NCBI GenBank assembly: GCA_012798135.1
Contig: JAAZNU010000049.1
Span: 1-64,000, forward strand
DNA length: 64,000 bases
DNA from: Veillonellaceae bacterium
GTDB lineage: Bacteria > Bacillota_C > Negativicutes > UBA1444
Reading direction: 5' to 3'
In this document: piece after piece, positions 33,910 through 45,145 of the stretch
How positions within the stretch are numbered: position 1 is the first letter of the stretch
How the letters are laid out: each line of letters starts with the position of its first letter
The notes under the pieces: generated by a model
What the model saw: the letters and a program-made list of their open reading frames with translations, nothing else
Database searches by the model: none
Told to the model about the DNA's origin: nothing
Program-made: the position numbers and the translations under genes

Positions 33910-35154
33910 CTATTTCGGCGAGTCTGGGAGATCGGGCGCATCGTGCAAGATCTGCCGGAGCCAGACTTGATGTTCCGGGGAACCGACAGTGGCAGCGGCT
34001 TTTTGCCGGCGATCGGCAAAGGGAATTTCGACGGAATCGGTCAGACGGGCTTTTAGGATCAAAATCCGGCGAACCGAGGCATTCAGACGCGCCAGCGGGA
34101 TTTCGCCGCTGCGGACGGCCTCATGCAAAGCCTGAAACGCGGCAGGAAAATCCTCCGGCATAAGGATCACGTCGACTCCAGCCAGAAAGGCGGTTTTCGC
34201 TGCTTCCCCAGCAGTCATCCGGTCAGTGACCGCCTTCATGTTCATGGCATCGGTGATGACCAGTCCGGAATAACCGAGTTCCTGTCGCAGAAGTTCCGTG
34301 ATGATGGCGGAAGAAAGACTGGCGGGCCAAGCTTGGCGGGGCTCCAGCGCCGGATAAGCCACGTGCGCCATCATGATAAAGTCAGTGTCAGCCAGCACGG
34401 CGGCGCGGAATGGTAGCAGTTCGACAGTTTCGATCCGTTCCAGCGTCTGGGTGACGGTCGGGAGCGTCAGGTGCGAATCCGCATGGGTGTCGCCATGCCC
34501 GGGAAAATGTTTGGCGGCAGAGGCGATTCCAGCCGAATGAAGGCCCTGGATATAAGCCCGCCCCAACCGGGCTACCTCATACGGATCGGCACTGAAGGAA
34601 CGGTTACCGATTACCGGGTTTTTTGAGCATGTATTGACATCCATGACCGGTGCGAAATTTAGATTGAATCCTAATTCACGCAATTCCCGGCCGACCAGCT
34701 GTCCCAGATTTTTAACCGCTTTGTCAGACAAGCCAGCCAGGTTTCCTGCCGGTGGCGTTTGCGTGGCAAACAGCAGCCGGGATACCCGACCGCCTTCCTG
34801 ATCTACCGCCAGAAACGGCAGGATTGCGGACTGCCGCCGGATTTGTTCCAATAGTTGCAGGGTACTGTCCAATTCCCTGGCATGACGGGAAAACAGGATG
34901 AACCCGCCGGGATGGAAGGTATGAAGTTGAGATTCCCAACCGTTGTCCGGAGTGACGATAAATAGCTGGCCGATTTTTTCTTCCAGTGTCAAATGTGATA
35001 GCTGCAACTCCACCAAATCCGACAAGGTTGGTCGTGGGCGGACGGACAGGGGTGCCGCGGCAGCCGTCAAAAACGGGAGGAGAGCCAGAAACAGGGCGAG
35101 GGAGATCGTTAAATACAAAAGCGGGTGTCGATACCAAGCAGCCAGATGAATCAC
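33910..35154 (-). CDS. nagZ: Beta-N-acetylhexosaminidase NagZ (GH3), exported
   Basis: 414 residues. An N-terminal signal or anchor (LLYLTISLALFLALLPFLTAAAA) precedes a GH3 TIM barrel. The nucleophile is Asp in VITDAMNMKA, the His/Asp acid-base loop is KHFPGHGDTHADSH, and AVDQEGGRVSRL is the substrate-binding block. NagZ removes non-reducing GlcNAc from peptidoglycan fragments, which would supply MurNAc or GlcNAc to uptake systems such as the MurP operon at 468. The GTG start is awkward: GAGGAG abuts it with no spacer, so a CTG three codons in (8-nt spacing) or a later TTG may be the true start. Confidence 0.9.
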   Translation of the reverse strand: MIHLAAWYRHPLLYLTISLALFLALLPFLTAAAAPLSVRPRPTLSDLVELQLSHLTLEEKIGQLFIVTPDNGWESQLHTFHPGGFILFSRHARELDSTLQLLEQIRRQSAILPFLAVDQEGGRVSRLLFATQTPPAGNLAGLSDKAVKNLGQLVGRELRELGFNLNFAPVMDVNTCSKNPVIGNRSFSADPYEVARLGRAYIQGLHSAGIASAAKHFPGHGDTHADSHLTLPTVTQTLERIETVELLPFRAAVLADTDFIMMAHVAYPALEPRQAWPASLSSAIITELLRQELGYSGLVITDAMNMKAVTDRMTAGEAAKTAFLAGVDVILMPEDFPAAFQALHEAVRSGEIPLARLNASVRRILILKARLTDSVEIPFADRRQKAAATVGSPEHQVWLRQILHDAPDLPDSPK

Positions 35155-35158
35155 TCCT

Positions 35159-35190
35159 CAAAAAAAGCGGCGTCAAAGATAGACGCCGCG
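35159..35190 (-). terminator. Intrinsic terminator of the PBP1A gene
   Basis: On the minus strand GCGGCGTC (35189-35182) pairs with GACGCCGC (35174-35167), followed by a T run toward 35159. It lies between the PBP stop and nagZ, so nagZ depends on readthrough or its own signal. Confidence 0.85.
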
Positions 35191-35195
35191 GAAGA

Positions 35196-37376
35196 TCAGT
35201 TGACTGGTTTTTGCGGAGATTTGGCAGGCGGTTTGGCCGTTCCGCCGGGCGGCGTTGTTGGAGTTTTGTTGGGAGTGGTGGTTTTGCCGGATTGACCCGG
35301 AATCGGCGTTGTAGTTTTGGCGTCGGGTTTGGCGTTCGGGTCGGCGTGCGGCGGGGCCGTCGAGAGGTTTTTGGGTTGATTGCCGTCGATGAAGTAGTCC
35401 GTGATTGCGTCTTTATTCTTGGGATCTGTGACCAACCCGCCGTCGCGGGTGGATACGGTCGCCGAAACAATGCCACTCGGCCGCGGGAAATCCTTCCAGG
35501 GCATTTTGGCGGTGACATCTTTCATGAACAGGCGCCAGATAGTGGCGGGCGTTTCACCGCCGGTTTCACCGTTAAGAGTTCCGTCACTGTCCATGCCGAT
35601 CCAGACGGCAGTGGAGATATCCGGCGTAAAGCCGACAAACCAAGCATCCTTGTGTTCATCAGTGGTACCGGTTTTGCCGGCGGCCGGTCGACCGATATTC
35701 GCGCCGGCACCGGTGCCGCGCTGGATTACTCCTTTCATCATGTCCGTGAGCAAGAAGGCGACTTTTTCGTTAACGACTACCCGCTCTTTGGGAACATGTT
35801 GTTCGAGAACTTTGCCGTTGCGGTCGACAACCTTCAGAATCGTTACCGGTTCGACCCGTACTCCTTGATTCGCCAAAACCCCGTAGGCGCTGGCGATATC
35901 AAGGGGGGTTACACCGCGAGTCAATCCCCCCAGAGCCATGGCCAAGGTGATGTCATTATTTGAGCCGCTGGTGACCAAAGTGGAAATGCCCATATTTTGC
36001 GCATTGCGGACTACTCGTTCCGGTGTCACTTCCTGCGCCAAGCGAACCGCCGGAATGTTGCGGGATAATTCCAGGGCGGTCCGGAGCGTCATGGGTCCCC
36101 GGAAAGTCCGGTCATAGTTCATAGGAGCATAGCTACCGGCGCTAAAGGGCTTGTCATCAATAATAGAAGCGGGAGATTTGCCGCTGTCCAGGGCGGTAAG
36201 GTAAACGAAAGGTTTGAAAGCCGAACCCGGTTGCCGTTCCGCCAGAACGGCCCGGTTGAATTTATCGGTGCCGCGACCGCCAACCATGGCTTTGACATAG
36301 CCGGTGTGGGTGTCAATGGCCACCAAGGCTCCCTGCGGCTGTTGCAGACCATTTTTGTCCACCGACATGGCTGGCAATTCCTGCATGGCTTTTTCCGCGG
36401 CTTTTTGCATTTCCAGATCCAGACTGGTGTATACTTTCAGTCCGTCCTTATAAACAGTGTCCGCTCCATATTTGTCAATCAACTGTGACGTGATGTAATC
36501 GATAAAATAGGAAGCGGATACCTCTACCGGCTGGTTTTTCTTTTTCGGGTCGGGCTTGGCGGGTTCCGCGCTGCTGGCCAATTTAAGGGGAACTTTTTTG
36601 GTTTTGTCGGCCGTTGCCTGATCGAGGTAACCGTACTTCACCATCTGGTCCAGAACGGTGGCTTGCCGTTCCTTGGCGGCTTTCATGCTGTTGAATGGCG
36701 AGTAATAATTCGGACTTTTCGGCAATCCGGCCAACATAGCGCATTCGGCCAGATTCAGTTTATCGGCGCTTTTGTCAAAATAGGTTTGCGCGGCGGCTTC
36801 CACGCCATATGCACCGGCGCCGAAATAAATCTGATTCAGGTATAGTTCCAGGATTTCTTTTTTTGTGTATTGCTTTTCAATCTGAAACGCGATGATGATT
36901 TCCTGAACTTTCCGTTTCCAAGTGCGCTCTTGCGTCAAAAACGCGTTTTTTGCGAGTTGTTGGGTAATCGTGCTGCCACCTTCCGAAACGCCGCCGGCCA
37001 CAAGGTTGATCCAGGCTGCCCGCAAAATGGCCCGGGGATCGACACCGCCATGTTGATAAAAGCGGTTGTCTTCAAGCGCCACAAAAGCGTTCTGCAGGTC
37101 TTTCGGTATTTTATCCAACGTAATCGGCAACCGGTTTTCCACGGCGTGAAGCACGGTAATCAGCTTGCCGTTGACGTCGAAGACCTGAGCGGAAGCCGCC
37201 GGACGGATGTCGCCGCGCAAATTGGGAGCGGATTGAATCGTGGCAGACAAAAAGCCCAAACCCACACCGACGCCGATGACCATAAAAGCCATAATAGCGA
37301 TAATGATCATGGCAGTTACCGAGCCGCGGGAGCTATTCCGTAATGTCTTGCCGACAATTCGTTGATTCTGACGCAT
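35196..37376 (-). CDS. Class A penicillin-binding protein (PBP1A)
   Basis: 726 residues. Cytoplasmic start, one TM (about 21-45), GT51 glycosyltransferase (about 75-250) with ALEDNRFYQHGGVD (catalytic Glu) and GGSTITQQLAKN, then a transpeptidase (about 320-640) with SxxK in PGSAFKPF, SRN in ELSRNIPA and KTG in GKTGTT. The last 60 residues are a Pro/Thr/Lys-rich low-complexity tail. It polymerises and cross-links peptidoglycan in the periplasm. AAAGGGGGAA precedes the ATG, and TATAAT on the minus strand at 37407-37402 is a possible -10. Confidence 0.96.
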   Translation of the reverse strand: MRQNQRIVGKTLRNSSRGSVTAMIIIAIMAFMVIGVGVGLGFLSATIQSAPNLRGDIRPAASAQVFDVNGKLITVLHAVENRLPITLDKIPKDLQNAFVALEDNRFYQHGGVDPRAILRAAWINLVAGGVSEGGSTITQQLAKNAFLTQERTWKRKVQEIIIAFQIEKQYTKKEILELYLNQIYFGAGAYGVEAAAQTYFDKSADKLNLAECAMLAGLPKSPNYYSPFNSMKAAKERQATVLDQMVKYGYLDQATADKTKKVPLKLASSAEPAKPDPKKKNQPVEVSASYFIDYITSQLIDKYGADTVYKDGLKVYTSLDLEMQKAAEKAMQELPAMSVDKNGLQQPQGALVAIDTHTGYVKAMVGGRGTDKFNRAVLAERQPGSAFKPFVYLTALDSGKSPASIIDDKPFSAGSYAPMNYDRTFRGPMTLRTALELSRNIPAVRLAQEVTPERVVRNAQNMGISTLVTSGSNNDITLAMALGGLTRGVTPLDIASAYGVLANQGVRVEPVTILKVVDRNGKVLEQHVPKERVVVNEKVAFLLTDMMKGVIQRGTGAGANIGRPAAGKTGTTDEHKDAWFVGFTPDISTAVWIGMDSDGTLNGETGGETPATIWRLFMKDVTAKMPWKDFPRPSGIVSATVSTRDGGLVTDPKNKDAITDYFIDGNQPKNLSTAPPHADPNAKPDAKTTTPIPGQSGKTTTPNKTPTTPPGGTAKPPAKSPQKPVN

Positions 37377-37480
37377 AAGATTCCCCCTTTAATACCAAAA
37401 TATTATACCACAAATTTAATTCGGGTAGGTTGTTTGAGAAAAGCGGCGCGAAAGGCAAGCAATAAGAAGTAACGCCGTTT

Positions 37481-37509
37481 TGCACAGATATGGTCTTTTG
37501 TGTTATACT
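37481..37509 (+). promoter_or_regulatory. Extended -10 promoter of the yebC-ruvCAB unit
   Basis: TGCACA (37481-37486), a 17-bp spacer and an extended -10, TG-T-TATACT (TATACT at 37504-37509). Confidence 0.68.
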
Positions 37510-37615
37510 CTCGTTGAAGTATTTCACGGGAACGGCAAGGCTTGGGCCGTTTGCCGGCCGAAACGCGTTTTTCCGTGTCACAACTAAATATTTTCAAAAA
37601 GGAGTTGCATCATTC

Positions 37616-38359
37616 ATGTCAGGGCATTCAAAATGGGCGAATATCAAGCACAAAAAGGGTAAGGCTGACGCCGCCAGAGGGGCGGCCACCACCAAGATCA
37701 GCCGTGAAATCACGACAGCCGTCCGCCTAGGTGGAGCAGATCCTACTGGGAACATGCGTCTGAAACTCGCTTTGCAGAAAGCCCGGGAAAACAACATTCC
37801 CAAAGACAATATCCAACGAGCGATCCAAAAGGGGCAGGGAGCGCTGGAAGGCGCAAGTTATGAGGAAGTGACCTATGAAGGCTACGGAACGGCCGGTGTC
37901 GCCTTGCTGGTAGAGGCAATGACCGACAACCGTAACCGGATGGCGGCCGAAATGCGGCATATTTTTTCAAAACACGGCGGAAACATGGGCGAGAGCGGCT
38001 GCGTTTCCTGGATGTTTCACAAAAAGGGCCTGGTTTTGATTGACAAGGCGACTGGGCTGTCGGAAGAAGACCTATTGGCGATTGTGCTTGAAGCCGGCGC
38101 CGAGGATATGGACAGTGAAGGCGAACAATATGAAGTGACTTGTGCGCCGGATGATTTCGAAGGCTTGCTCAACGCGATGGAGAATGCAGGCGTCAAATGG
38201 GATTCGGCGGAAATCAGCATGATCCCGGAAACGAGCATTGCTCTGGATGGCGATGATGCCGCCAAGTTGATGAGGCTGGTCGATGCGCTGGAAGAGCAGG
38301 ACGATGTGCAGAACGTGTACGGCAACTTCGATGTACCGGATGAGGACGAAGACGAATAA
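37616..38359 (+). CDS. yebC: YebC/PmpR family protein
   Basis: 247 residues beginning MSGHSKWANIKHKKGKADAA, the family signature. Three-domain YebC/PmpR fold with VTYEGYG and the acidic C-terminal end. Members were described as DNA-binding regulators; recent work on YebC-type proteins points to relief of ribosome stalling at proline stretches. ATG at 37616 with AAAAAGGAG upstream. It leads into ruvCAB, a common bacterial neighbourhood. Confidence 0.95.
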   Translation: MSGHSKWANIKHKKGKADAARGAATTKISREITTAVRLGGADPTGNMRLKLALQKARENNIPKDNIQRAIQKGQGALEGASYEEVTYEGYGTAGVALLVEAMTDNRNRMAAEMRHIFSKHGGNMGESGCVSWMFHKKGLVLIDKATGLSEEDLLAIVLEAGAEDMDSEGEQYEVTCAPDDFEGLLNAMENAGVKWDSAEISMIPETSIALDGDDAAKLMRLVDALEEQDDVQNVYGNFDVPDEDEDE

Positions 38360-38389
38360 CTTTGAATATACAAGCAGGGGGATGCTGTT

Positions 38390-38893
38390 TTGCTGGCCAT
38401 GGGAATCGATCCGGGAAATGCTATCTGCGGCTATGGCTTTGTTGAACTGAACGGCAATTCACTGCATGGCGCCGATTTCGGCGTCATTCGCACCACGCCG
38501 TCGATGCGCAGGGGCGAACGCCTGAAGATCCTTTATGACAGGATTGATGCGTTGATTCAGAAACACCGGCCGGATATTGTTGGCGTTGAAAAACTTTTTT
38601 TCAACCGGAATGTGACGACGGCAATGACGGTTAGTGAAGCCCGGGGAGTCATATTGCTGGCGATAGAAAAGAATTCGGCGCCATTGTTGGAACTTACGCC
38701 GCTGCAAGTCAAACAGGCCGTAGTGGGGTATGGGCAGGCGACCAAGGAACAGGTTACCTATATGACCCAGCGCCTGTTGTGTCTGGAAAAGAAACCGACG
38801 CCGGATGATGCGGCGGATGCTTTGGCGATTGCCATTTGCAGCGCCCATTGCAGCTCGGCGGAAAAAATACGGCAGGGGTTAAATCGGTTATGA
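38390..38893 (+). CDS. ruvC: Holliday junction resolvase RuvC
   Basis: 167 residues. RNase H-like endonuclease that cuts Holliday junctions in the RuvABC resolvasome. Asp7 in MGIDPGN, Glu in GVEKLFFNRN and the C-terminal acidic pair in TPDDAADALAIA are the four metal-binding residues. The TTG at 38390 gives the standard N-terminus MLAMGIDPG, with AGGGGGAT upstream. Its stop overlaps the ruvA ATG. Confidence 0.96.
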   Translation: MLAMGIDPGNAICGYGFVELNGNSLHGADFGVIRTTPSMRRGERLKILYDRIDALIQKHRPDIVGVEKLFFNRNVTTAMTVSEARGVILLAIEKNSAPLLELTPLQVKQAVVGYGQATKEQVTYMTQRLLCLEKKPTPDDAADALAIAICSAHCSSAEKIRQGLNRL

Positions 38894-39486
38894 TTGGTTT
38901 TCTGCGTGGAACCGTGGATCAGTTACCGCCGGAAGTCTGTTTATTGGACGTCGGCGGCGTGGGATATCGGGTCTTCATCCCGGCTTCGACCCGTGACAAG
39001 TTGAGCTGCGGCGTGGAGACGAAACTTTACACTTATTTGAATGTTCGCGAAGATGCATTGTTGCTGTTCGGATTCGCAACACCGGAAGAGCACGAAATGT
39101 TTTTGCTGCTTCTCAATGTAACCGGAGTTGGCCCCAAAATGGCTTTGGCGATCCTATCCGGCATGAAACCGGCGGGAATTCGTTCAGCTATCAGCCGCAA
39201 CGATTTGGCTGCTTTGACCCGCATTTCCGGGGTTGGTAAGAAGACCGCCGAGCGAATCGTTTTGGAACTGCGTGATAAAATTGGTCAGATTGGCAGCGCC
39301 GGCGTGCTACAGCAGGCCGCGGAAGCGGCTCCGACGGGCGTCGCCTTTGATGAAGCCCTGGCGGCTCTGCAGGCATTGGGTTATCAGCCGGGGGAAATCT
39401 TGCCGCGGCTTCGCAAACTATCCGCCGATCAGGCAACGGCGCAGGAACTGATCCGGCTGGTATTGCGTGAAATGGGCGGGAGGTAG
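38890..39486 (+). CDS. ruvA: Holliday junction DNA helicase subunit RuvA
   Basis: 198 residues: OB fold (about 1-62), two helix-hairpin-helix motifs ([12 protein letters not shown] and [19 protein letters not shown]), and a flexible linker to the C-terminal RuvB-binding domain ([15 protein letters not shown]). RuvA binds the junction as a tetramer and loads RuvB. ATG at 38890 overlaps the ruvC stop by 4 nt. Confidence 0.97.
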   Translation: MIGFLRGTVDQLPPEVCLLDVGGVGYRVFIPASTRDKLSCGVETKLYTYLNVREDALLLFGFATPEEHEMFLLLLNVTGVGPKMALAILSGMKPAGIRSAISRNDLAALTRISGVGKKTAERIVLELRDKIGQIGSAGVLQQAAEAAPTGVAFDEALAALQALGYQPGEILPRLRKLSADQATAQELIRLVLREMGGR

Positions 39487-39488
39487 AC

Positions 39489-40526
39489 ATGGAAGAGGAA
39501 CGGGTCATAGCCGGTCCGGAGCAGGAGGCCGACACCTGGCAGTTGAGCCTTCGGCCCCGCCGTCTCGTCGAATATATCGGACAGGACCAGGTTAAACAGA
39601 ATCTGTCGGTGTTTATCCAGGCGGCGCTGGCTCGCCGCGAGGCGTTGGACCACGTGCTTTTGCACGGACCTCCCGGTCTGGGCAAAACGACGCTGGCCGG
39701 AATCATTGCCAATGAGCTGGGCGTCAGTCTGCGGATCACTTCCGGACCCGCCATCGAGCGGGCTGGCGATCTGGCGGCTTTATTGACGAACCTTGGCGAA
39801 AAAGATGTTCTGTTTATCGATGAAATCCACCGTTTGAATCGCAGCGTGGAAGAGGTTCTGTATCCGGCGATGGAAGATTATGCGCTGGATATCATTATCG
39901 GTAAAGGGCCCAGTGCCCGATCTATTCGACTGGATTTGCCGAAATTTACTCTGGTGGGGGCGACGACGCGGGCCGGAGCTTTGGCGTCGCCGTTACGGGA
40001 CCGTTTTGGCGTCATGTGCAGACTGGAATATTATGGACCGAAAGCGTTGTTGCAGATTGTGACCAGGGCGGCGGAAGTCCTGGATGTCGCTGTGGAAACC
40101 GGCGGCGCTGAGGAGATCGCCCGCCGGGCCCGGGGGACTCCCCGGGTGGCCAACCGTTTACTGAAACGAGTGCGTGATTTTGCCTTGGTCGATGACCGAA
40201 AGGTGATTACGCGGGAAGTCGCCGACAAAGCGCTGAGTAGGCTGGAAGTGGATGCCTGCGGCTTGGACCGGACCGATCGGCGGATTTTGGCCACCATTAT
40301 CGAGAAGTTCAATGGCGGGCCGGTGGGACTGGATACCATTGCCGCTGCGGTCAGCGAAGAAACGGATACGATTGAGGATGTTTATGAACCGTTTCTGCTG
40401 CAAATGGGTTTTTTAAATCGGACGCTACGCGGCCGCGTCGTGACTGCGGCGGCATACCGTCATCTAGGGCTTCCTTGCCCGACGGAACCGGGTACGGAAC
40501 GGCAGGAACTCCTTTGGAAGGAATGA
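39489..40526 (+). CDS. ruvB: Holliday junction DNA helicase subunit RuvB
   Basis: 345 residues. AAA+ motor: Walker [13 protein letters not shown], Walker [11 protein letters not shown], sensor 1 LVGATTRAG, arginine finger in SPLRDRFG, and a winged-helix domain at the C-terminus. It drives branch migration with RuvA. 2 nt after ruvA with GGGAGG upstream. Confidence 0.98.
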   Translation: MEEERVIAGPEQEADTWQLSLRPRRLVEYIGQDQVKQNLSVFIQAALARREALDHVLLHGPPGLGKTTLAGIIANELGVSLRITSGPAIERAGDLAALLTNLGEKDVLFIDEIHRLNRSVEEVLYPAMEDYALDIIIGKGPSARSIRLDLPKFTLVGATTRAGALASPLRDRFGVMCRLEYYGPKALLQIVTRAAEVLDVAVETGGAEEIARRARGTPRVANRLLKRVRDFALVDDRKVITREVADKALSRLEVDACGLDRTDRRILATIIEKFNGGPVGLDTIAAAVSEETDTIEDVYEPFLLQMGFLNRTLRGRVVTAAAYRHLGLPCPTEPGTERQELLWKE

Positions 40527-40532
40527 CCGACC

Positions 40533-41066
40533 ATGAAGATTTTGCTGCATATCTGTTGTGGACCATGCTCAATTTTCCCCATTGCGCAACTGCGTGAAAT
40601 GGGGCATCAGCTCGAGGGCTTCTTTTTCAATCCCAATATTCATCCTTTCAAAGAATTCGAGCGCCGGCTGGACACGTTAAAAGAATATGCCGCTGCCGTG
40701 GCGTTACCGTTGACGGTTGATGGGCGTTATCTGCTGGAAGATTTTTTGAAGGAAGCCATGCGGAGCGACCGGATTCGCTGTGAAAGCTGTTATGAAATGA
40801 GATTTCGCATTGCCGCTGCCATGGCGAAACAATTGTCCTGCGATGCCTTTACCTCGACCTTGTTGGTCAGCCCCTATCAGAAACACGATCTGATCCATGA
40901 GGTTGGCGAGCGGGTGGCCGGGGAAACGGGCATGCCTTTTTACTATGTGGATTTTCGCCCCGGCTGGCATCTGGGAGTCCAGATCAGCCGGGAAAGGCAG
41001 ATGTATCGCCAGCCTTATTGCGGATGCATTTTCAGCGAGAAGGAACGATACTGCAAGAGCAAATAG
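40533..41066 (+). CDS. queH: Epoxyqueuosine reductase QueH
   Basis: 177 residues of the QueH (DUF208) family, which reduces epoxyqueuosine to queuosine in tRNA. The cysteine motifs HICCGPC, CESCYEMR and QPYCGCIFSE are present; they ligand a [4Fe-4S] cluster and a mononuclear iron in QueH. It belongs with queA and tgt downstream. ATG start 6 nt after the ruvB stop. Confidence 0.93.
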   Translation: MKILLHICCGPCSIFPIAQLREMGHQLEGFFFNPNIHPFKEFERRLDTLKEYAAAVALPLTVDGRYLLEDFLKEAMRSDRIRCESCYEMRFRIAAAMAKQLSCDAFTSTLLVSPYQKHDLIHEVGERVAGETGMPFYYVDFRPGWHLGVQISRERQMYRQPYCGCIFSEKERYCKSK

Positions 41067-41086
41067 TGGTTCGTAGCGGTAAAATC

Positions 41087-41158
41087 ACTGCGGGTGATGG
41101 TGCGAACGCTTCGACGCTTCGCTTAACCTCCGCTTATCGCAAACATAGCCCGCAGTGG
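41087..41158. repeat. Palindromic repeat, unit 1
   Basis: A 72-bp unit bounded by CACTGCGGG (41087-41095) and its reverse complement CCCGCAGTG (41150-41158). The first 34 bp recur with 31 identities at 41178-41211. Inside, GCGAA (41103-41107) and TTCGC (41119-41123) form a smaller dyad. It looks like a REP/MITE-type intergenic palindrome. No coding potential seen. Confidence 0.7.
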
Positions 41159-41177
41159 AGTCAACGGCATATTTATC

Positions 41178-41242
41178 ATTGCGGGCGGTGGTGCGAACGC
41201 TTCGACGCTTTGTGCGTAACCTTCGCATATTGCCTGCATCAT
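41178..41242. repeat. Palindromic repeat, unit 2
   Basis: Second copy, 91 bp after the first. CATTGCGGGC at 41178-41187 and GCCTGCATC near 41233-41241 form imperfect ends, and the core GGTGCGAACGCTTCGACGCT is identical to unit 1. The 3' half has diverged. Confidence 0.65.
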
Positions 41243-41307
41243 CGGCTGGCATGAATCAGAGTGTACCATTCTGTTTACTTTCGAACCAAAGGAGAGGGCG
41301 AAGAAGC

Positions 41308-41541
41308 ATGTTCGGCAACGGGTTCGAGTCAACCGGAAAGACCTTGATGGTGTTCGGCGCGCTGTTGTTCCTGGCCGGCGCGGCGATTTACTTCGGAGGC
41401 AAATTCACGGCGTTGGGACGATTGCCGGGGGATATCCATATTGAACGGGAAAATTTCAGTTTTTACTTTCCGATTGTAACGTCGATTGTCGTCAGTCTGG
41501 TGCTGACCGTGATATTAAATCTCTTGTTTTCGCGTCGATGA
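41308..41541 (+). CDS. DUF2905 small membrane protein
   Basis: 77 residues with two transmembrane helices (about 11-29 and 50-73) and a short loop GRLPGDIHIERENFSFYFP, which is the DUF2905 signature. Function unknown. ATG at 41308 with AAAGGAGAGG upstream. In several Firmicutes the family sits near ruv and queA genes, as it does here. Confidence 0.88.
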   Translation: MFGNGFESTGKTLMVFGALLFLAGAAIYFGGKFTALGRLPGDIHIERENFSFYFPIVTSIVVSLVLTVILNLLFSRR

Positions 41542-41572
41542 GCGAGAGATGAAGGGACAGGGAGGAATCGCC

Positions 41573-42931
41573 ATGAAAGGACGAGTCTGGACGAAGCAAT
41601 TAACCGGACTCTTGCTGGGGTTGATGTTATTCTGCGGGGTGTCGGTCGCTTCGGCGGCGCCCTTGGCCAGCCCGCCAATCAGAGTTGGTTTGATGACGCA
41701 ACAATTTGGAATTTTGGCGAGCAGTAACGGCGGATTTCAGGTTGTGAATGTGGATGACGGAAAAATTCTCGGGGAATACACTGCTGGCGCTAAGATTCGC
41801 ATCGGTTTGAGAGAAGGCAAGTTTGCCATAAATAATATCGTTGTGAACAGCGACCGGATGCGCATCGAACCGCAAAAACCCAAAAGCCTGGAACGGGAAG
41901 ACCGACTTCTGGAAATCAACAATCGGCGATACCGTGGAGTGGTGGAGATTTTTCGAACTCAGGGCGCTTCCGGGATGACCGCCGTCAATATTTTACCCCT
42001 GGATGAATATGTTTACGGGGTGTTAGGGCTCTCATTGACTCCGGAATGGCCGGAACAGGCGGTCAAAGCCCAAGCCGTCGTCGTTCGGACCTTCGCTCTG
42101 TATCATACCGGAAAACACAAAAACGAAGGGTTCGATTTGTGCGACACCAGCGACTGTTTGTTATACGAGGGGCAAACCCAGGAAAATTCAAAAATATGGC
42201 AGGCAGTAGAAGCAACCCGTGGCATAGTGCTGCTATACCAGAATTACCTGGCTGCCGCCTATTTGCATTTGAGCAGCGGCGGTTACACTGAAAACAGTGA
42301 ATCCGTATTTGCCAAAGCCTATCCGTATTTGCGCGGCGTACCGGATTTCGACCAGACCAGTCCTTATTTTCGCTGGCAGAAACGGATTAGCCCGCAGGAG
42401 CTGGAAGGATTGCTAAAAGGGGCGGGTTACAACTTCGGCACGTTGACTGCCATTGAAATTTCCCGTCGGACCCCGGCGCCCATGAACGTGCCGGACCGCG
42501 GTGTGTCCGGACGGATTCGGATGATTACCTTTATTGGCAAAGATGGCATTGCCGCCTTGACTGGCGAGCAGACACAAAAATTATTATCCTTGCCCAGTAC
42601 TCTATTTGACGTCACCGTCGCGGTGCCGCTATCGAACATCGACAGCAATATCACGGACAGCTATGGGGATCGTGATACCAAGCAGATTCAGATCAATCTG
42701 CCGCCTTCAACATCGACCGGCCTATTGACGGATCGGCCGGGTGTTCACCGTATTTCAGGCAAGCCGAACGAATTGGTCTTTTTGGATGGTTTTGGCTGGG
42801 GGCATGGCGTCGGTTTTTCGCAGTGGGGCGCCAAGACGATGGCTGAGAAGGCCATCAATCCGGGAACGGACTATTATGTGTCGATTTTGCAACATTATTT
42901 TCAAGGAGTTCGGATAGATAAGTGGTATTAA
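41573..42931 (+). CDS. SpoIID/LytB domain protein, catalytic Glu replaced
   Basis: 452 residues with a signal peptide (about 1-29, cleavage near SVASAAP). The SpoIID domain (about 120-440) contains PLDEYVYGVLGL and PEWPEQAVKAQAVVVRTFAL, and ends GFGWGHGVGFSQWGAKTMAEK. SpoIID enzymes are lytic transglycosylases acting on denuded glycan. Here the usual (S/K)EM around the catalytic glutamate reads LSL (Ser154 in the Glu position), and the zinc-site CxTxHC reads CDTSDC. It may be a non-catalytic glycan-binding relative. ATG at 41573 is 7 nt after GGAGG. It lies directly upstream of queA (1-nt gap). Confidence 0.85.
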   Translation: MKGRVWTKQLTGLLLGLMLFCGVSVASAAPLASPPIRVGLMTQQFGILASSNGGFQVVNVDDGKILGEYTAGAKIRIGLREGKFAINNIVVNSDRMRIEPQKPKSLEREDRLLEINNRRYRGVVEIFRTQGASGMTAVNILPLDEYVYGVLGLSLTPEWPEQAVKAQAVVVRTFALYHTGKHKNEGFDLCDTSDCLLYEGQTQENSKIWQAVEATRGIVLLYQNYLAAAYLHLSSGGYTENSESVFAKAYPYLRGVPDFDQTSPYFRWQKRISPQELEGLLKGAGYNFGTLTAIEISRRTPAPMNVPDRGVSGRIRMITFIGKDGIAALTGEQTQKLLSLPSTLFDVTVAVPLSNIDSNITDSYGDRDTKQIQINLPPSTSTGLLTDRPGVHRISGKPNELVFLDGFGWGHGVGFSQWGAKTMAEKAINPGTDYYVSILQHYFQGVRIDKWY

Positions 42932-42932
42932 T

Positions 42933-45082
<2,150 letters not shown>

Positions 45083-45145
45083 GCAGGAGTCTGGCTTTGT
45101 CCTGTGGAATATTCAATAGAATATAATTTAAGGAGTGTGAGCTAT

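Noticed and set aside
34986..35963. 325-codon + strand open frame
   Set aside because: Shadow of nagZ and PBP1A on the opposite strand, spanning their intergenic terminator; composition is Arg/Gly-rich without a family pattern.
41167..41184. Possible sigma-54 promoter in the repeat region (GGCAT...TTGC)
   Set aside because: Spacing between GG and GC is 13 bp and the sequence is part of the palindromic repeat.
41087..41242. CRISPR-like direct repeats
   Set aside because: Only two copies, with diverged 3' halves, palindromic ends and no cas genes nearby; better explained as palindromic intergenic elements.
45122..45127. TATAAT upstream of yajC
   Set aside because: A start point 7 bp downstream would fall in the Shine-Dalgarno site of yajC, and the best -35 (TTGTCC at 45097) is 19 bp away. 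Probably chance or a weak promoter.
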